Positions 50,611 to 60,023 are shown, numbered from the stretch's first letter. The stretch is 64,000 nt of DNA from Flavobacterium lipolyticum (GCF_020905335.1 NZ_JAJJMN010000001.1:620001-684000), one strand, 5' to 3'. Numbers and translations: made by a program. The notes: a model not told the origin generated them from the letters alone.

Positions 50611-51558
50611 TTATTTTTTGGATTTGTCCAAATTTCCGATGGTTAACGTTAGTAATCCTCTGCTTTTATTATACAAATTCTGGTAGCCTGTAGTGATTCC
50701 TTGTGCAGGTGTACGGGTGACATTCGCAATTTGATCTTTGTATGATTTTATTTCGGCATCTGTCAGAGTGGTAGGATTCATGACTACCAAAAGTGATTTA
50801 AAACTTTTCTGCGAATTAGTACTGTTCGGTATTCTTGTTTTATTGGTAAAACGGGGATCATTATAAATAGCCAGACTCTCGGCATCTTTAATCTCTGAAG
50901 CAGAAATCGCTCCTGCAAGATACAATTCAATATCGGCAATGTTATTGGATATTCCGCTAAGTATTCCTTTTACTTTATCCCAATGGTATACATAATTTTG
51001 GGGAACAGCATAATTGGCCCATCTGTGAAACATCTCATGTAAAATAGGTCCGCCCTGGATATTGTTTAGGTAAAGAAAATAAACTCCTTGTAGTTTACCC
51101 GCAGAACCATAATCTTTTGTGTTGTCTGACATACTAAGTCCGATACCCTGTGCATCATTTTTTACCCTTTGATAAATACCATAAGGCATTCCGGCAGGAG
51201 GAGTACTTGTTGCATTATTTAATACGATCACAATGAAATCAAAATCATCTTTCAAAACCTGATAAATTTCAGTTTTACAAAGCGTTTTTAGTTTTTCTAC
51301 GGCTGCTGTTTCATTAACAGTATGGCTGTTCCAGTAATTAAAATCGTTTTGTGATACTTTTAAAATTCCAAACGTATTGGAGGATTCTATACTCAGGTTT
51401 GCGGTAACAGCTAATGGAGGTGTCTTTGTCTCGGGATTTGTAGTATCAGGAGTCTTTGATTCAGAATCAACAGAACTATCTCCCTTCTCACAGCTATTGA
51501 AAAGAAATAGCATACTTACGAGCGAACCGATCGTTCTGAAGTTTGTTTTAGAAATCAT
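50611..51558 (-). CDS. HExxH zincin-like lipoprotein
   Basis: A 315-residue lipoprotein (lipobox FNSC, Cys23; Ser/Thr/Pro-rich linker after it). The catalytic-type motif ILHEMFHRWANYAVP contains HExxH, preceded by strand-like YFLYLNNIQGG and followed by DIELYLAGAIS, a plausible third-ligand region. I do not recognise the family; the arrangement suggests a zinc metallopeptidase. It is the upstream partner of the chitinase gene with a 9-bp gap, so both may act together on an extracellular target. A second, dissimilar HExxH lipoprotein is at 62.7 kb. Confidence 0.7.
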   Translation of the reverse strand: MISKTNFRTIGSLVSMLFLFNSCEKGDSSVDSESKTPDTTNPETKTPPLAVTANLSIESSNTFGILKVSQNDFNYWNSHTVNETAAVEKLKTLCKTEIYQVLKDDFDFIVIVLNNATSTPPAGMPYGIYQRVKNDAQGIGLSMSDNTKDYGSAGKLQGVYFLYLNNIQGGPILHEMFHRWANYAVPQNYVYHWDKVKGILSGISNNIADIELYLAGAISASEIKDAESLAIYNDPRFTNKTRIPNSTNSQKSFKSLLVVMNPTTLTDAEIKSYKDQIANVTRTPAQGITTGYQNLYNKSRGLLTLTIGNLDKSKK

Positions 51559-51860
51559 ATTATTTTGAGGTTTAGTTACATTTTTTTGAATACCATAAAG
51601 GAGTTGCTTTTATTATCGACTCTTGCAAACTGAAATAAGATCCAAATCTTTTGGCGCAATTCAGATTTCAATCGTGAGCCATACAAAGAAATCCTTGTTT
51701 AAGCATTCATACAGCGAACTTACAATACAAATCTTTTATTGAGAAAAACAATTCAATAGCTGGCAACTTTTGTTTCATAAGCGGGCGATTAATCACTTTT
51801 TGTGTCTACTCTAAACCGCATAATCCCAAAATTATTATTCGACCCCTGAATCCGGAAAAA
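51559..51860. other. gene-free region upstream of the HExxH lipoprotein gene
   Basis: About 300 bp with no plausible gene or repeat. It must carry the minus-strand promoter of the HExxH/chitinase pair. Confidence 0.45.
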
Positions 51861-51912
51861 ATAAAGATTCCGAACCTCTAAGAAAAAACTCTTAAAAACT
51901 CGGAATCTTTAT
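51861..51912 (-). terminator. terminator of the peroxiredoxin gene
   Basis: ATAAAGATTCCGA (51861-51873) and TCGGAATCTTTAT (51900-51912), a perfect 13-bp stem with a ~26-base loop containing a short inner stem. It lies 30 bp past the peroxiredoxin stop on the minus strand. Confidence 0.75.
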
Positions 51913-51941
51913 TAAATCCAATGACTAAAAAACTCAGCCCC

Positions 51942-52580
51942 TTACTTATTAGGCTGCGGTGTAATACGCAAATAAGGTTTTATTGGTGTATATCCTTTTG
52001 GAAATTTCGCAGGAATATCACTATCCGGAACAGCCGGTGTAATCACCACATCTTCTCCGTCTTTCCAGTTGGCGGGAGTGGCTACACTATAGTTGGCTGT
52101 TAATTGTAAACTGTCAATAACACGCAGTAACTCGTCAAAATTTCTTCCAGTTGAAGCCGGATAGGTTAAAGTAAGTTTGATTTTTTTATCGGCACCTACT
52201 ACAAACACAGAGCGCACCGTAAATTTATCACTTGCATTTGGATGCAGCATATCGTATAAAGTCGCAATTCTTTTATCCTCGTCCGCAATGATTGGAAAAT
52301 TAACGGTTGTATTCTGAGTTTCGTTAATGTCCTTGATCCACTCTAAATGGGAGTCTAAACCATCTACACTTAACGCGATAACTTTTGTATTTCTTTTGGT
52401 GAACTCCGGAAGGTAATTGGCAACTGTTCCCAATTCGGTAGTACAAACTGGAGTAAAATCTGAAGGATGCGAAAATAAAACACCCCAGGAATCACCTAAC
52501 CATTCATGAAATTTAACGGGTCCTTCGGTGGTTTCTGCATGAAAATCCGGAGCGATATCTCCTAATCTTAATGTTGACAT
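51942..52580 (-). CDS. 1-Cys peroxiredoxin (Prx6 type)
   Basis: A 212-residue peroxiredoxin from ATG 52580 (MSTLRLGDIAPDF). The peroxidatic cysteine is in SHPSDFTPVCTTELG; no resolving Cys is seen in the C-terminal extension (residues ~150-212), which with the length marks the 1-Cys/Prx6 class. It reduces H2O2 and organic hydroperoxides in the cytoplasm. An upstream 15-codon extension to 52625 lacks homology and was rejected. It neighbours an AEC transporter and a Crp-type regulator. Confidence 0.94.
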   Translation of the reverse strand: MSTLRLGDIAPDFHAETTEGPVKFHEWLGDSWGVLFSHPSDFTPVCTTELGTVANYLPEFTKRNTKVIALSVDGLDSHLEWIKDINETQNTTVNFPIIADEDKRIATLYDMLHPNASDKFTVRSVFVVGADKKIKLTLTYPASTGRNFDELLRVIDSLQLTANYSVATPANWKDGEDVVITPAVPDSDIPAKFPKGYTPIKPYLRITPQPNK

Positions 52581-52692
52581 AATAGTATATTTTTTAGTTT
52601 CTCTAAAATTAGTCAAAAAAAGCACAAAGAAAACACCGATTTTCTAAAAAAAAGTTAAAGTTCTACATTCTCTATCTAATTAGTATTTAAAA

Positions 52693-53604
52693 CTAAATTA
52701 AACTCAGAATCCAATACCAAATGCTAAGGGTAACAAATGAAATCGGGATTCCGAAACCAATCATCATACTGCTCAATCTCGGTTTCAATCCATAAGTCGA
52801 AGCTAAGATCGCACCTGTAATCATGGGAGCCATGGCCATTTCCATAATGGTTATTTTTATGGCTTCAGAATGCTGCTTTAAAATAAAAACGTATAAAACC
52901 AAAATGACCAACGGAACTACTACAAGCCGAAAGAAAAGTCCGAGGCGCAAAAATTGCCAATGCTGGCTTTTTCGGTCAAAAGTAAGCTGTAATCCAACCG
53001 AAAGTAAGGCCAAAGGAGTTACAAGGCTCCCTATTTTGACTAAAACAGACTGAATATTGGTATCTAAATCGTATTGAAGAACATTCAACAAACAGGCCAC
53101 TAAAAATGTAATAAACGGAGGGAATAAGATGATCTTTTTTAAAATGCTAAGGGAATCCGCGCTTCCTTTAGAATAAAAAGCTGCTACAAAAACTCCAAGT
53201 GTAGAAACCACTACAAACGTTCCCGGCTGGTCTACAAGAATTGCAGTTTCTAAGCCTTTTTTACCAAACAGAGCCTCAATTATAGGGTAGCCTAAAAAAG
53301 AAGAATTGCATAGTCCCGCAGTTAAAATCAAACAGCCAATCAATTTGTTTGACCAGCCTAATCTTCTTCCGAGAAAATGAAAAAATACAAGGGCCAGTAG
53401 AAAACCAATCCAGCCCGACAGTATAGGGAACAATAATTCATTGCTCCATTTTATTTTCGGAATATGATACAATGTAATTGCAGGCAGACAGACATAAAGA
53501 ACGACCTTATTTAAAACCTTATAAAGGTGAGTTGGAAATTGCTTTATGCGTTGTAAAAGTAAACCCAGTGCAAGAAATAGAAATATTTGAATAAAGTTGC
53601 TCAT
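52693..53604 (-). CDS. AEC family (auxin efflux carrier-like) transporter
   Basis: A 303-residue membrane protein with about ten segments. The typical AEC landmarks are the Asn-rich GLCNSSFLGYPIIEALFG motif around residue 100, and LLSVGLQLTFD in the second half. Relatives export or import small organic acids such as malonate or malate. It lies 112 bp upstream of the peroxiredoxin gene on the same strand and divergent from the Crp-type regulator, which may control it. Confidence 0.9.
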   Translation of the reverse strand: MSNFIQIFLFLALGLLLQRIKQFPTHLYKVLNKVVLYVCLPAITLYHIPKIKWSNELLFPILSGWIGFLLALVFFHFLGRRLGWSNKLIGCLILTAGLCNSSFLGYPIIEALFGKKGLETAILVDQPGTFVVVSTLGVFVAAFYSKGSADSLSILKKIILFPPFITFLVACLLNVLQYDLDTNIQSVLVKIGSLVTPLALLSVGLQLTFDRKSQHWQFLRLGLFFRLVVVPLVILVLYVFILKQHSEAIKITIMEMAMAPMITGAILASTYGLKPRLSSMMIGFGIPISFVTLSIWYWILSLI

Positions 53605-53710
53605 ATCATTTAGTAGTCACAAAAATAGACATTTATTATGGGATGCATCACACAAATCAGACCGCTTCAATTCTTTTTTTGCTACTTTTAAGATCTAATT
53701 TCAAAAACAA

Positions 53711-54277
53711 ATGCAATCGATAAGAGACAATTTTGAACGAATGGCAAGACTTTCAGATGCCGAATGGAATACTTTTTCATCTAAGCTCATCCGGGAAGAA
53801 TTTCCAAAGAAAACCCCAATACTGAAAGCGGGTACCATCGAAAATTATCTTTCTTTTGTCGAAAAGGGATTGGTAAGATATTACATTCCCGGTGAAGATC
53901 ACGACCGTACTTTTACTTTTGTATTCGATGGCGAATTTACAAGTGGTTATGATTCGTTTATCACAAGATTACCTGTCACATACACGATTGAAACCCTCGC
54001 AGAAACCGTTCTTTGGCGTATATCTTACGAAGATCTTCAGGATATTTATGCCGAAACTAAGATTGGTAATGTAATTGGACGCTTTGCCAGTGAAGGATTG
54101 TTTCTTAAAAAAACAAAAAGAGAACTTTCGCTGCTGAACGAATCCGCCGAGCAGCGTTATCTGAATCTGTTTACAGAACAGCCACAGCTCATACAAAGGA
54201 TTCCTCAAAAATATCTTGCCTCTTATATTGGCATCACTCCACAAGCTTTGAGCAGAATCAGAAAACGCATTTATTAA
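53711..54277 (+). CDS. Crp/Fnr-family regulator
   Basis: A 188-residue protein with an N-terminal cyclic-nucleotide-binding fold (LKAGTIENYLSFVEKGLVRYY, GEFTSGYDSFIT) and a C-terminal winged helix (YLASYIGITPQALSRIRKRI). It lacks the Cys cluster of FNR and the canonical cAMP-binding RS pair, so ligand is unknown. It lies divergent from an AEC/peroxiredoxin gene pair and 53 bp before a DoxX-type gene in the same direction, a common arrangement in Bacteroidota. Confidence 0.9.
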   Translation: MQSIRDNFERMARLSDAEWNTFSSKLIREEFPKKTPILKAGTIENYLSFVEKGLVRYYIPGEDHDRTFTFVFDGEFTSGYDSFITRLPVTYTIETLAETVLWRISYEDLQDIYAETKIGNVIGRFASEGLFLKKTKRELSLLNESAEQRYLNLFTEQPQLIQRIPQKYLASYIGITPQALSRIRKRIY

Positions 54278-54330
54278 CCCAGGTTCATTGTTTTCAATTG
54301 CTTTACTGCGCAACTTTGTTAAAAAAAGAT

Positions 54331-54810
54331 ATGGAAACTTTAATTGTGTTACTAGGTGTTTTTACCATTACGTTGCTTTTGATAAAGCTAATCTCAAAAA
54401 AAATTGAAATTTTTCAGTCAGCCCGAATTGCCATGGCTGTCATGCTGGTTTTTACAGCTGTAAGTCATTTTGTATTTACCAGGGGAATGGCGATGATGGT
54501 CTCTTTTTTGCCCTGGCCAACAACAATTGTTTATGCAACGGGAATTATAGAACTCATGGCAGCAGTGGGCTTATTGATTCCAAAAACGAGAGTGCTTACC
54601 GCAAAACTGCTGATTGTATTTTTTATCGTTTTACTTCCTGCCAATATCTATGCAGCCGCACACAGTATCAATTTACAAACAGCCAATTATAGCGGAAAAG
54701 GCATTTCTTACTTATGGTTCAGAGTACCGCTGCAACTTTTGTTTATTAGCTGGGTATACCTCTCTTCCATCAAAAAGCAATCTAGTAATAAAGCAGTTAC
54801 AACTTACTAA
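54331..54810 (+). CDS. DoxX-like membrane protein
   Basis: A 159-residue protein from ATG 54331 with four membrane segments (IVLLGVFTITLLLIKL, IAMAVMLVFTAVSHFVF, TGIIELMAAVGLLIP, LLIVFFIVLLPANIYAA). FTAVSHFVFTRGM and GIIELMAAVGLL are typical of DoxX/SURF4-like proteins. Members are linked to redox or membrane stress, but no catalytic role is known. It follows the Crp-type regulator, so it is a probable target. Confidence 0.83.
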   Translation: METLIVLLGVFTITLLLIKLISKKIEIFQSARIAMAVMLVFTAVSHFVFTRGMAMMVSFLPWPTTIVYATGIIELMAAVGLLIPKTRVLTAKLLIVFFIVLLPANIYAAAHSINLQTANYSGKGISYLWFRVPLQLLFISWVYLSSIKKQSSNKAVTTY

Positions 54811-54911
54811 AACTCGCATTTTGTGTCACTTTAACCTGAACTTCTTTGCAGCATAGTTTCAAAATAAAATTAATTTTTAGTTAAAACTTTTTTTTGTTTC
54901 AAAAAACACCA

Positions 54912-54919
54912 TACATTTG
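54912..54919 (+). promoter_or_regulatory. -7 box TACATTTG of the Rrf2-family gene
   Basis: A TAnnTTTG match with TTTG at 54893-54896 (15-base gap, short of the usual ~19). Transcription near 54926 supports ATG 54939 over in-frame codons further upstream. Confidence 0.5.
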
Positions 54920-54938
54920 TAACATATTTTATTACAGT

Positions 54939-55346
54939 ATGATTTCAGGTAAGTTTGCCATAACGATTCACATTTTAACTTTGCTCACTAAATTCCCGAA
55001 CGATTTTTTGTCGTCGGAATTTATTGCAGGAAGTATTAATCTGAATCCGGTTTTGGTGCGAAAAGAAATTGCCAATTTAAAAGCACATCATGTTGTTGAA
55101 AGTAAAGAAGGTAAAAACGGCGGTACAAGACTTGCGGTTGATCCTTCGAAAATTACATTGAAAGAAATATTTGAAATGACTTTTGAAACGATCAATCTGG
55201 GTTATGCCAAAAATCAGCCTAATCCGGATTGTCCGGTTGGAAAAAAGATCAATCAAAATTTGAGCTCTTTGTATGCTGAAATGAATCAAAAAGTTAGTTT
55301 ACAATTAGAGGGAGTTTCCTTGGAAGATTTTTCTAATCAATTCTAA
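54939..55346 (+). CDS. Rrf2-family transcriptional regulator
   Basis: A 135-residue regulator from ATG 54939. The helix-turn-helix region is SSEFIAGSINLNPVLVRKEI and the wing KEGKNGGTRLAVDP. One Cys remains (NPDCPVGKKI), so an Fe-S cluster is unlikely and the group resembles B. subtilis YwnA. The next gene is an NAD(P)-binding protein like YwnB, repeating the ywnA-ywnB pairing. It probably represses that gene in response to an unknown redox or electrophile signal. Confidence 0.85.
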   Translation: MISGKFAITIHILTLLTKFPNDFLSSEFIAGSINLNPVLVRKEIANLKAHHVVESKEGKNGGTRLAVDPSKITLKEIFEMTFETINLGYAKNQPNPDCPVGKKINQNLSSLYAEMNQKVSLQLEGVSLEDFSNQF

Positions 55347-55403
55347 AACTATTTTTTTACACAAAACTGTAACATTTTTTATTACTAATTAAATTTATAT
55401 ATT

Positions 55404-56045
55404 ATGAAAATCGCAATTATTGGAGCAACCGGATTTGTAGGTACCGCAATCTTAAACGAACTGGCTAACAGAAATCATGACCTTACGGCTATTGCCAGAA
55501 ACCCAAAAGACAACTCAAATGCAACGTGGAAAAGTGCAGACATTTTTAATGTAGAAGCTTTGTCTGAAATTTTGAAAGGAAATGATATCGTGATCAATGC
55601 TTACAATCCGGGATGGACCAATCCAAATATCTATGATGATTTTATTGCCGGGTCAAAAGCCATTCAGGAAGCGGTAAAAAAATCGGGGGTACAACGTTTT
55701 ATTACTATCGGAGGAGCGGGAAGTTTGTTTGTTGCTCCGGGCCTACAGGCAGTTGACACACCTGATTTTCCAAAAGAATACCATGCAGGAGCAACGGCAG
55801 CTAGAGATTATCTGAATATTTTAAAAGAAGAAAAAGAACTGGATTGGGCTTTCTTTAGTCCTGCTTTCGAAATGCATCAGGGAATCACCACCGGACGAAC
55901 TGGAAAATACCGTCTAGGATTAGAAAATCCGGTTTTTAATGACGATCAGAGAAGTATTCTATCCGTAGAAGATCTGGCAGTAGTTATTGCTGACGAAGCT
56001 GAAACTCCAAAACACCATCAGGTTCGTTTTACCGCAGCTTACTAA
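55404..56045 (+). CDS. NAD(P)-binding NmrA-like protein (YwnB-like)
   Basis: A 213-residue Rossmann-fold protein with GATGFVGTAILNELANR at the N-terminus, DIVINAYNPGWT, and ITIGGAGSLFVAPG in the middle, typical of the NmrA/SDR-atypical group. It lacks an obvious YxxxK active site. It probably senses or reduces NAD(P)-linked substrates. It lies 57 bp after the Rrf2-type regulator, and both are likely one unit. Confidence 0.86.
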   Translation: MKIAIIGATGFVGTAILNELANRNHDLTAIARNPKDNSNATWKSADIFNVEALSEILKGNDIVINAYNPGWTNPNIYDDFIAGSKAIQEAVKKSGVQRFITIGGAGSLFVAPGLQAVDTPDFPKEYHAGATAARDYLNILKEEKELDWAFFSPAFEMHQGITTGRTGKYRLGLENPVFNDDQRSILSVEDLAVVIADEAETPKHHQVRFTAAY

Positions 56046-56160
56046 ATCCTAAGGCGCAAAGGCACATAGGGGCAAAGGGGCAAAGGTTTTATCACTTTGT
56101 ATCTTTGTACCTATGCCCCTTTGTACTTATGTAGCTTTGAACCTTTGAACCTTTGCAGCT
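56046..56160. repeat. CAAAGGGGC / GCCCCTTTG inverted repeat
   Basis: CAAAGGCACATAGGGGCAAA words are followed by the complementary TATGCCCCTTTGTACTTATG and TTGAACCTTTGAACC, forming a large imperfect hairpin before meaB. The words resemble those in the 34.5- and 36.7-kb arrays. Confidence 0.65.
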
Positions 56161-56223
56161 AAAAAAAATCCTTTTTGAAACTGTTTTTGTTTTCTGTACT
56201 TTTACACTACCAAAAAGTATACT

Positions 56224-57315
56224 TTGTCAGCTTCAAAAAAACGATCAAGCAGTTTACACGAAAAAGCCGGAATTTCTCCCCCAGAAATCACCAATGTTTC
56301 TGCTATTCAGCAAATTAAAAAAAACAGAAGACAACAACCTTCTTCAAAGGAGTTAATTGATGGTATACTAACCGGAAATATCACGGCTCTGAGTCGTGCT
56401 ATCACGCTGGTTGAAAGTACGAATCCGGAGCATACCGCAAAAGCAAACGAGGTTATAAAAGGTTGTTTACCGCATGCCAATCAATCGATCCGAATTGGAA
56501 TCACAGGAGTTCCCGGTGTTGGAAAAAGTACTTTTATTGAAACTTTCGGAAGTTACCTGACTCAATTGGGAAAAAAAGTAGCCGTTCTGGCTGTTGATCC
56601 CAGCAGCTCTATTTCACACGGCAGTATTTTAGGGGATAAAACCCGAATGGAAGAACTTGTAAAAGACGAAAATGCTTTTATCAGACCAAGTGCTTCGGGA
56701 GATACTTTGGGTGGTGTAGCTCGTAAAACAAGGGAATCGATTATTTTATGTGAAGCCGCAGGTTTTGACACGATTGTTATAGAAACAGTTGGTGTAGGAC
56801 AAAGTGAAACTGCTGTTCACAGTATGGTGGACTTTTTCTTACTACTAAAAATTTCAGGTGCAGGAGACGAACTTCAGGGTATCAAACGCGGCATTATGGA
56901 AATGGCAGATGCAATCGTAATCAACAAAGCCGATGGCGATAACATCAAAAAAGCCAATCAGGCCAAACTGGAATTCAATAGGGCTTTGCATTTGTTTCCA
57001 CCAAAAAAATCGAACTGGCAGCCAAAAGTCACTACCTGCAGCGCCATTACCAAAGAGGGCATTTCTGAAATCTGGAACACCATTTCTGATTATACGGAAA
57101 CAACTGGCTCAACCGGCTTCTTTCAGGAAAGACGAAAAGAGCAAAACCAATTCTGGATGATGGAAACCATTGACGAACATTTGAAATCAAACTTTTACAA
57201 TCATCCTGAGATTATTGGGCAATTGCTACAAATCAAAAAAGCGGTGCAAAATGATGAAATATCACCTTTTGCAGCCGCTCAGTTCTTATTAAATGAATAC
57301 AAAAACAGCCTTTAA
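56224..57315 (+). CDS. meaB: methylmalonyl-CoA mutase-associated GTPase MeaB
   Basis: A 363-residue G3E GTPase, TTG start at 56224. Walker A is GVPGVGKSTF, then VAVLAVDPSSSISHGS and LGDKTRMEEL, FIRPSASGDTLGGVARKTRE, and VINKADGDN as the base-specificity motif. MeaB protects and reloads adenosylcobalamin on methylmalonyl-CoA mutase. The mutase is not in the window, but the PduO-type adenosyltransferase at 24.1 kb serves the same cofactor. The extended N-terminus (~45 residues) is poorly conserved, so a later start is possible. Confidence 0.94.
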   Translation: MSASKKRSSSLHEKAGISPPEITNVSAIQQIKKNRRQQPSSKELIDGILTGNITALSRAITLVESTNPEHTAKANEVIKGCLPHANQSIRIGITGVPGVGKSTFIETFGSYLTQLGKKVAVLAVDPSSSISHGSILGDKTRMEELVKDENAFIRPSASGDTLGGVARKTRESIILCEAAGFDTIVIETVGVGQSETAVHSMVDFFLLLKISGAGDELQGIKRGIMEMADAIVINKADGDNIKKANQAKLEFNRALHLFPPKKSNWQPKVTTCSAITKEGISEIWNTISDYTETTGSTGFFQERRKEQNQFWMMETIDEHLKSNFYNHPEIIGQLLQIKKAVQNDEISPFAAAQFLLNEYKNSL

Positions 57316-57336
57316 TTTCTTAAAACTTTTTTTCAT

Positions 57337-57873
57337 TTACTTCACATTAATAACAAGTGTATAAGTTTCTTCACTTTCTTTAATAGAGTATTTACCGGGA
57401 ACTAAAATGTTTGAATTGAATTTTAAAGATTTAACTAATTCAGGATCTATAGTCTGTCCTTCAGGTATTACATAAACTTCTCCGTTTCGTAATAATACTT
57501 TTTTATGTTCTGGGGTTAAAGCACTTTTTTGAATTTCCATAACAAAATTTCCTTTAACATTTGTAACACGCACCGGTGTTCCATCAGGGGCTGGTTGTAC
57601 AAAGCTAAAGTTTCCCCATATGTAAAAAATAAAATTACAAAAACCTTCCGGTTGGCTGCAGTCAACATTATGTGCTCCCCAATCTCGCACAATAACGCCT
57701 TCATAGTGAGGTAATCTTCTTTGAGTATTGGGCTGATTTTGCTGCTCAGTGTTTGATAATTGAGCATTTTGATCTTCAACAGAGTCGTTATTGCAGCTTA
57801 TAAAAAAAGCAGCAGACACAAAAACTAACATTACTTTTAGCACTTCAGATTTTTTTTGTTGTATTCTTTTCAT
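57337..57873 (-). CDS. small lipoprotein of unknown function
   Basis: A 178-residue lipoprotein from ATG 57873 (MKRIQQKKSEVLKVM...AFFISC, lipobox Cys27). The mature start is Asn/Gln-rich (NAQLSNTEQQNQPNTQRR), then come HYEGVIVRDWGAHNVDC, EGFCNFIFYIWGNF and a beta-rich C-terminus ending YTLVINVK. Two cysteines after the lipobox may form a disulfide. I do not recognise the family. It follows the LtaS-like gene on the same strand after a strong terminator, so it likely has its own promoter. Confidence 0.7.
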   Translation of the reverse strand: MKRIQQKKSEVLKVMLVFVSAAFFISCNNDSVEDQNAQLSNTEQQNQPNTQRRLPHYEGVIVRDWGAHNVDCSQPEGFCNFIFYIWGNFSFVQPAPDGTPVRVTNVKGNFVMEIQKSALTPEHKKVLLRNGEVYVIPEGQTIDPELVKSLKFNSNILVPGKYSIKESEETYTLVINVK

Positions 57874-57985
57874 AATAAATAATTTAATTGTCCCTACTCT
57901 ATCTTTGGCTTTTCGGGTTACGCCTTTTGGTTTAGTATAGATCAATTAAATTTATTCTTTGTTACCCCTATTTTTAGATTTTAAC

Positions 57986-58029
57986 AAAAAAAAGCTGCTA
58001 AGTACTTCCATACTTAGCAGCTTTTTTTT
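57986..58029 (-). terminator. terminator of the LtaS-like gene
   Basis: GCTGCTAAGTA and TACTTAGCAGC pair perfectly around loop CTTCCA, with an A8 run on the left and T run on the right. It lies between the stop of the LtaS-like gene and the small lipoprotein gene. Confidence 0.92.
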
Positions 58030-58045
58030 TACAATAAACTGAAAA

Positions 58046-59986
58046 TTACTTTTTCTTATCCCTCAGTTTATATTTATTTTCTTTATATAAATTTCCTGCT
58101 GTAATAACATGTGCCAAAGCATCTTTTGCTAAATCTTCATTTAATTTAACGGAAATTAAAGTGGTGTCGTTTTTGATTTCAAACTGTAAAGGTTTCAAAT
58201 TAGGCTGCATAATTACCACCTGATTCTCGACTCTGAAGGCATTGATATCATTGAACTGCATAATTGATCTTCCCTGCGTTTTTGGATCTAATTTATTTAG
58301 ATTTCTTCCTACCATCGGAGTTTCAAACGGTAATCCCAAATAGCTCAACAAAGTTGGCGGAATATCAATCTGACTTGCTAATTTACTGTAAACCGTTCCT
58401 TTTTTAACTCCTGGTCCCATGATCAGAGCCGGAATATGAAACTTATTGATTGGCACTAAATTTTTACCATAGGTTCTGGTATTATGGTCCGCGATTACGA
58501 TAAAAATGGTGTTTTTGAAATAAGGCTCTTTTTTAGCCATTTCGAAAAATTTACCAATCGAGAAATCGGCATACTTCATGGCATTATTTACCGTTGCAGG
58601 TTTAGCATCATAAGGTTTGATACGTCCTGCAGGATATTCAAAAGGTTCATGATTGGAAGTCGAAAACATTAAAGAAAAGAATGGTTTATCTCCTTTTGCT
58701 TTAAAATAATTATTGGCTTTGGTTACCAGATCTTCATCTGAATACCCCCAGGTTCCTTTAAAAGCGTATTTGTTTCCGTCTGATTCAAAATCTTCCTGAT
58801 CTACGATATCCTGAAATCCATTTCCGTTAAAAAAGGAAGCCATATTATCGAAATTCGCCATTCCGCCATAAATAAAACTGGTTTCGTACCCTTTTTGTTT
58901 CAGTGCATCGGCTAAGGTGAAAAATCCTTGCTGCGAGTTTCCTAATTTCACAACACTTTCTGAAGGCGAAGGTAAAAATCCGGTCACTACTGCTTCGATT
59001 CCACGTACGCTTCGGGTTCCTGTACAATACAAGTTGGTAAACAATAATCCTTCTTTTGACAGTTTATCGAATTCAGGCGTTAAAGGTTTCCCTCCTAAAA
59101 TTCCAACGTACTCCGCTCCTAAACTCTCCTGTAGAAAAATAACCAAATTGTAAGGTTTCTTCAAAAGTGTGTCCGGTTGCTGTACATGTAAAAACGGAAT
59201 TTCAGCATCTGTAAAATCACCAGGTCCGGTGATCATGTATTTTTTAACACGGGCAATGGCCTCGGCTTCTTCCATCTTACCATACATCTTGGTGTTTCCT
59301 TCGTTTTTAATGGAATACGCCGCAAAAGCAACGGTATAAAAAGAATTCAACCCTAAAGTATTAGTCAACTGATCTGTTGAGAAAACAGCATTACTGGCAT
59401 TGATCGGACGTTTTGAGGTAAGACTTGAACGTGCTCCAAAAAACAATAAAAAAGCCAATAACGGAAAAACCATTAATTTAAATTTATAGTCTGAACTACT
59501 CGTGTAGAAGTATTTTTTTCCTTTTTTGAAGGCAAAATACAAGACTACTCCCAAAATTAAAAAAGTCACAATGATCGAAGTCAGATAACTTTTAAGAAGC
59601 ATTCCGACTACTTCTTTTGGATAGATCAGATAATCTAAGAAAATCTTATTAGGACGGGTGTCGTATTGTTTTACAAAATCCGGCGTTGCCAACTCTACAA
59701 ACAGAATCAGAAACAACAATAAAAAACTATAAATTACAAGAAATTTATTGGTAAACTTCGATGCTTTATCAGGCAGAAAAGTAATTAAAACTGCCGGCAG
59801 GAAAGACATATAGCAAAGTAAAATCAAATCCATTCGAAGTCCGATTGGAAAAATGTACCAGAAATTTGGTGTTTCTGTTACTCTGTCTTTAAAAATAAAA
59901 AACAAAAATAATCGGCTTAAGGTAGTAATCAGTAACCCAATCGCAATAAAATTGACGATGGGTTTTAAAAAACTTAATTTTTTCAT
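58046..59986 (-). CDS. LtaS-like membrane sulfatase/phosphoglycerol transferase
   Basis: A 646-residue protein with about five N-terminal membrane segments (~residues 10-190) and an extracytoplasmic alkaline-phosphatase-fold domain. Metal and nucleophile motifs are VIFLQESLGAEY (Glu), NLYCTGTRSVRGIEA (catalytic Thr) and FIVIADHNTRTYG (Asp-His). Relatives in Gram-positives polymerise glycerol phosphate; in Gram-negatives they move phosphoglycerol or phosphoethanolamine onto glycans or lipids. The exact donor here is unknown. It is monocistronic with its own terminator. Confidence 0.9.
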   Translation of the reverse strand: MKKLSFLKPIVNFIAIGLLITTLSRLFLFFIFKDRVTETPNFWYIFPIGLRMDLILLCYMSFLPAVLITFLPDKASKFTNKFLVIYSFLLLFLILFVELATPDFVKQYDTRPNKIFLDYLIYPKEVVGMLLKSYLTSIIVTFLILGVVLYFAFKKGKKYFYTSSSDYKFKLMVFPLLAFLLFFGARSSLTSKRPINASNAVFSTDQLTNTLGLNSFYTVAFAAYSIKNEGNTKMYGKMEEAEAIARVKKYMITGPGDFTDAEIPFLHVQQPDTLLKKPYNLVIFLQESLGAEYVGILGGKPLTPEFDKLSKEGLLFTNLYCTGTRSVRGIEAVVTGFLPSPSESVVKLGNSQQGFFTLADALKQKGYETSFIYGGMANFDNMASFFNGNGFQDIVDQEDFESDGNKYAFKGTWGYSDEDLVTKANNYFKAKGDKPFFSLMFSTSNHEPFEYPAGRIKPYDAKPATVNNAMKYADFSIGKFFEMAKKEPYFKNTIFIVIADHNTRTYGKNLVPINKFHIPALIMGPGVKKGTVYSKLASQIDIPPTLLSYLGLPFETPMVGRNLNKLDPKTQGRSIMQFNDINAFRVENQVVIMQPNLKPLQFEIKNDTTLISVKLNEDLAKDALAHVITAGNLYKENKYKLRDKKK

Positions 59987-60023
59987 TAATGTGTGGTATT
60001 TTAACGTAAAAAACTGGCGGAAT

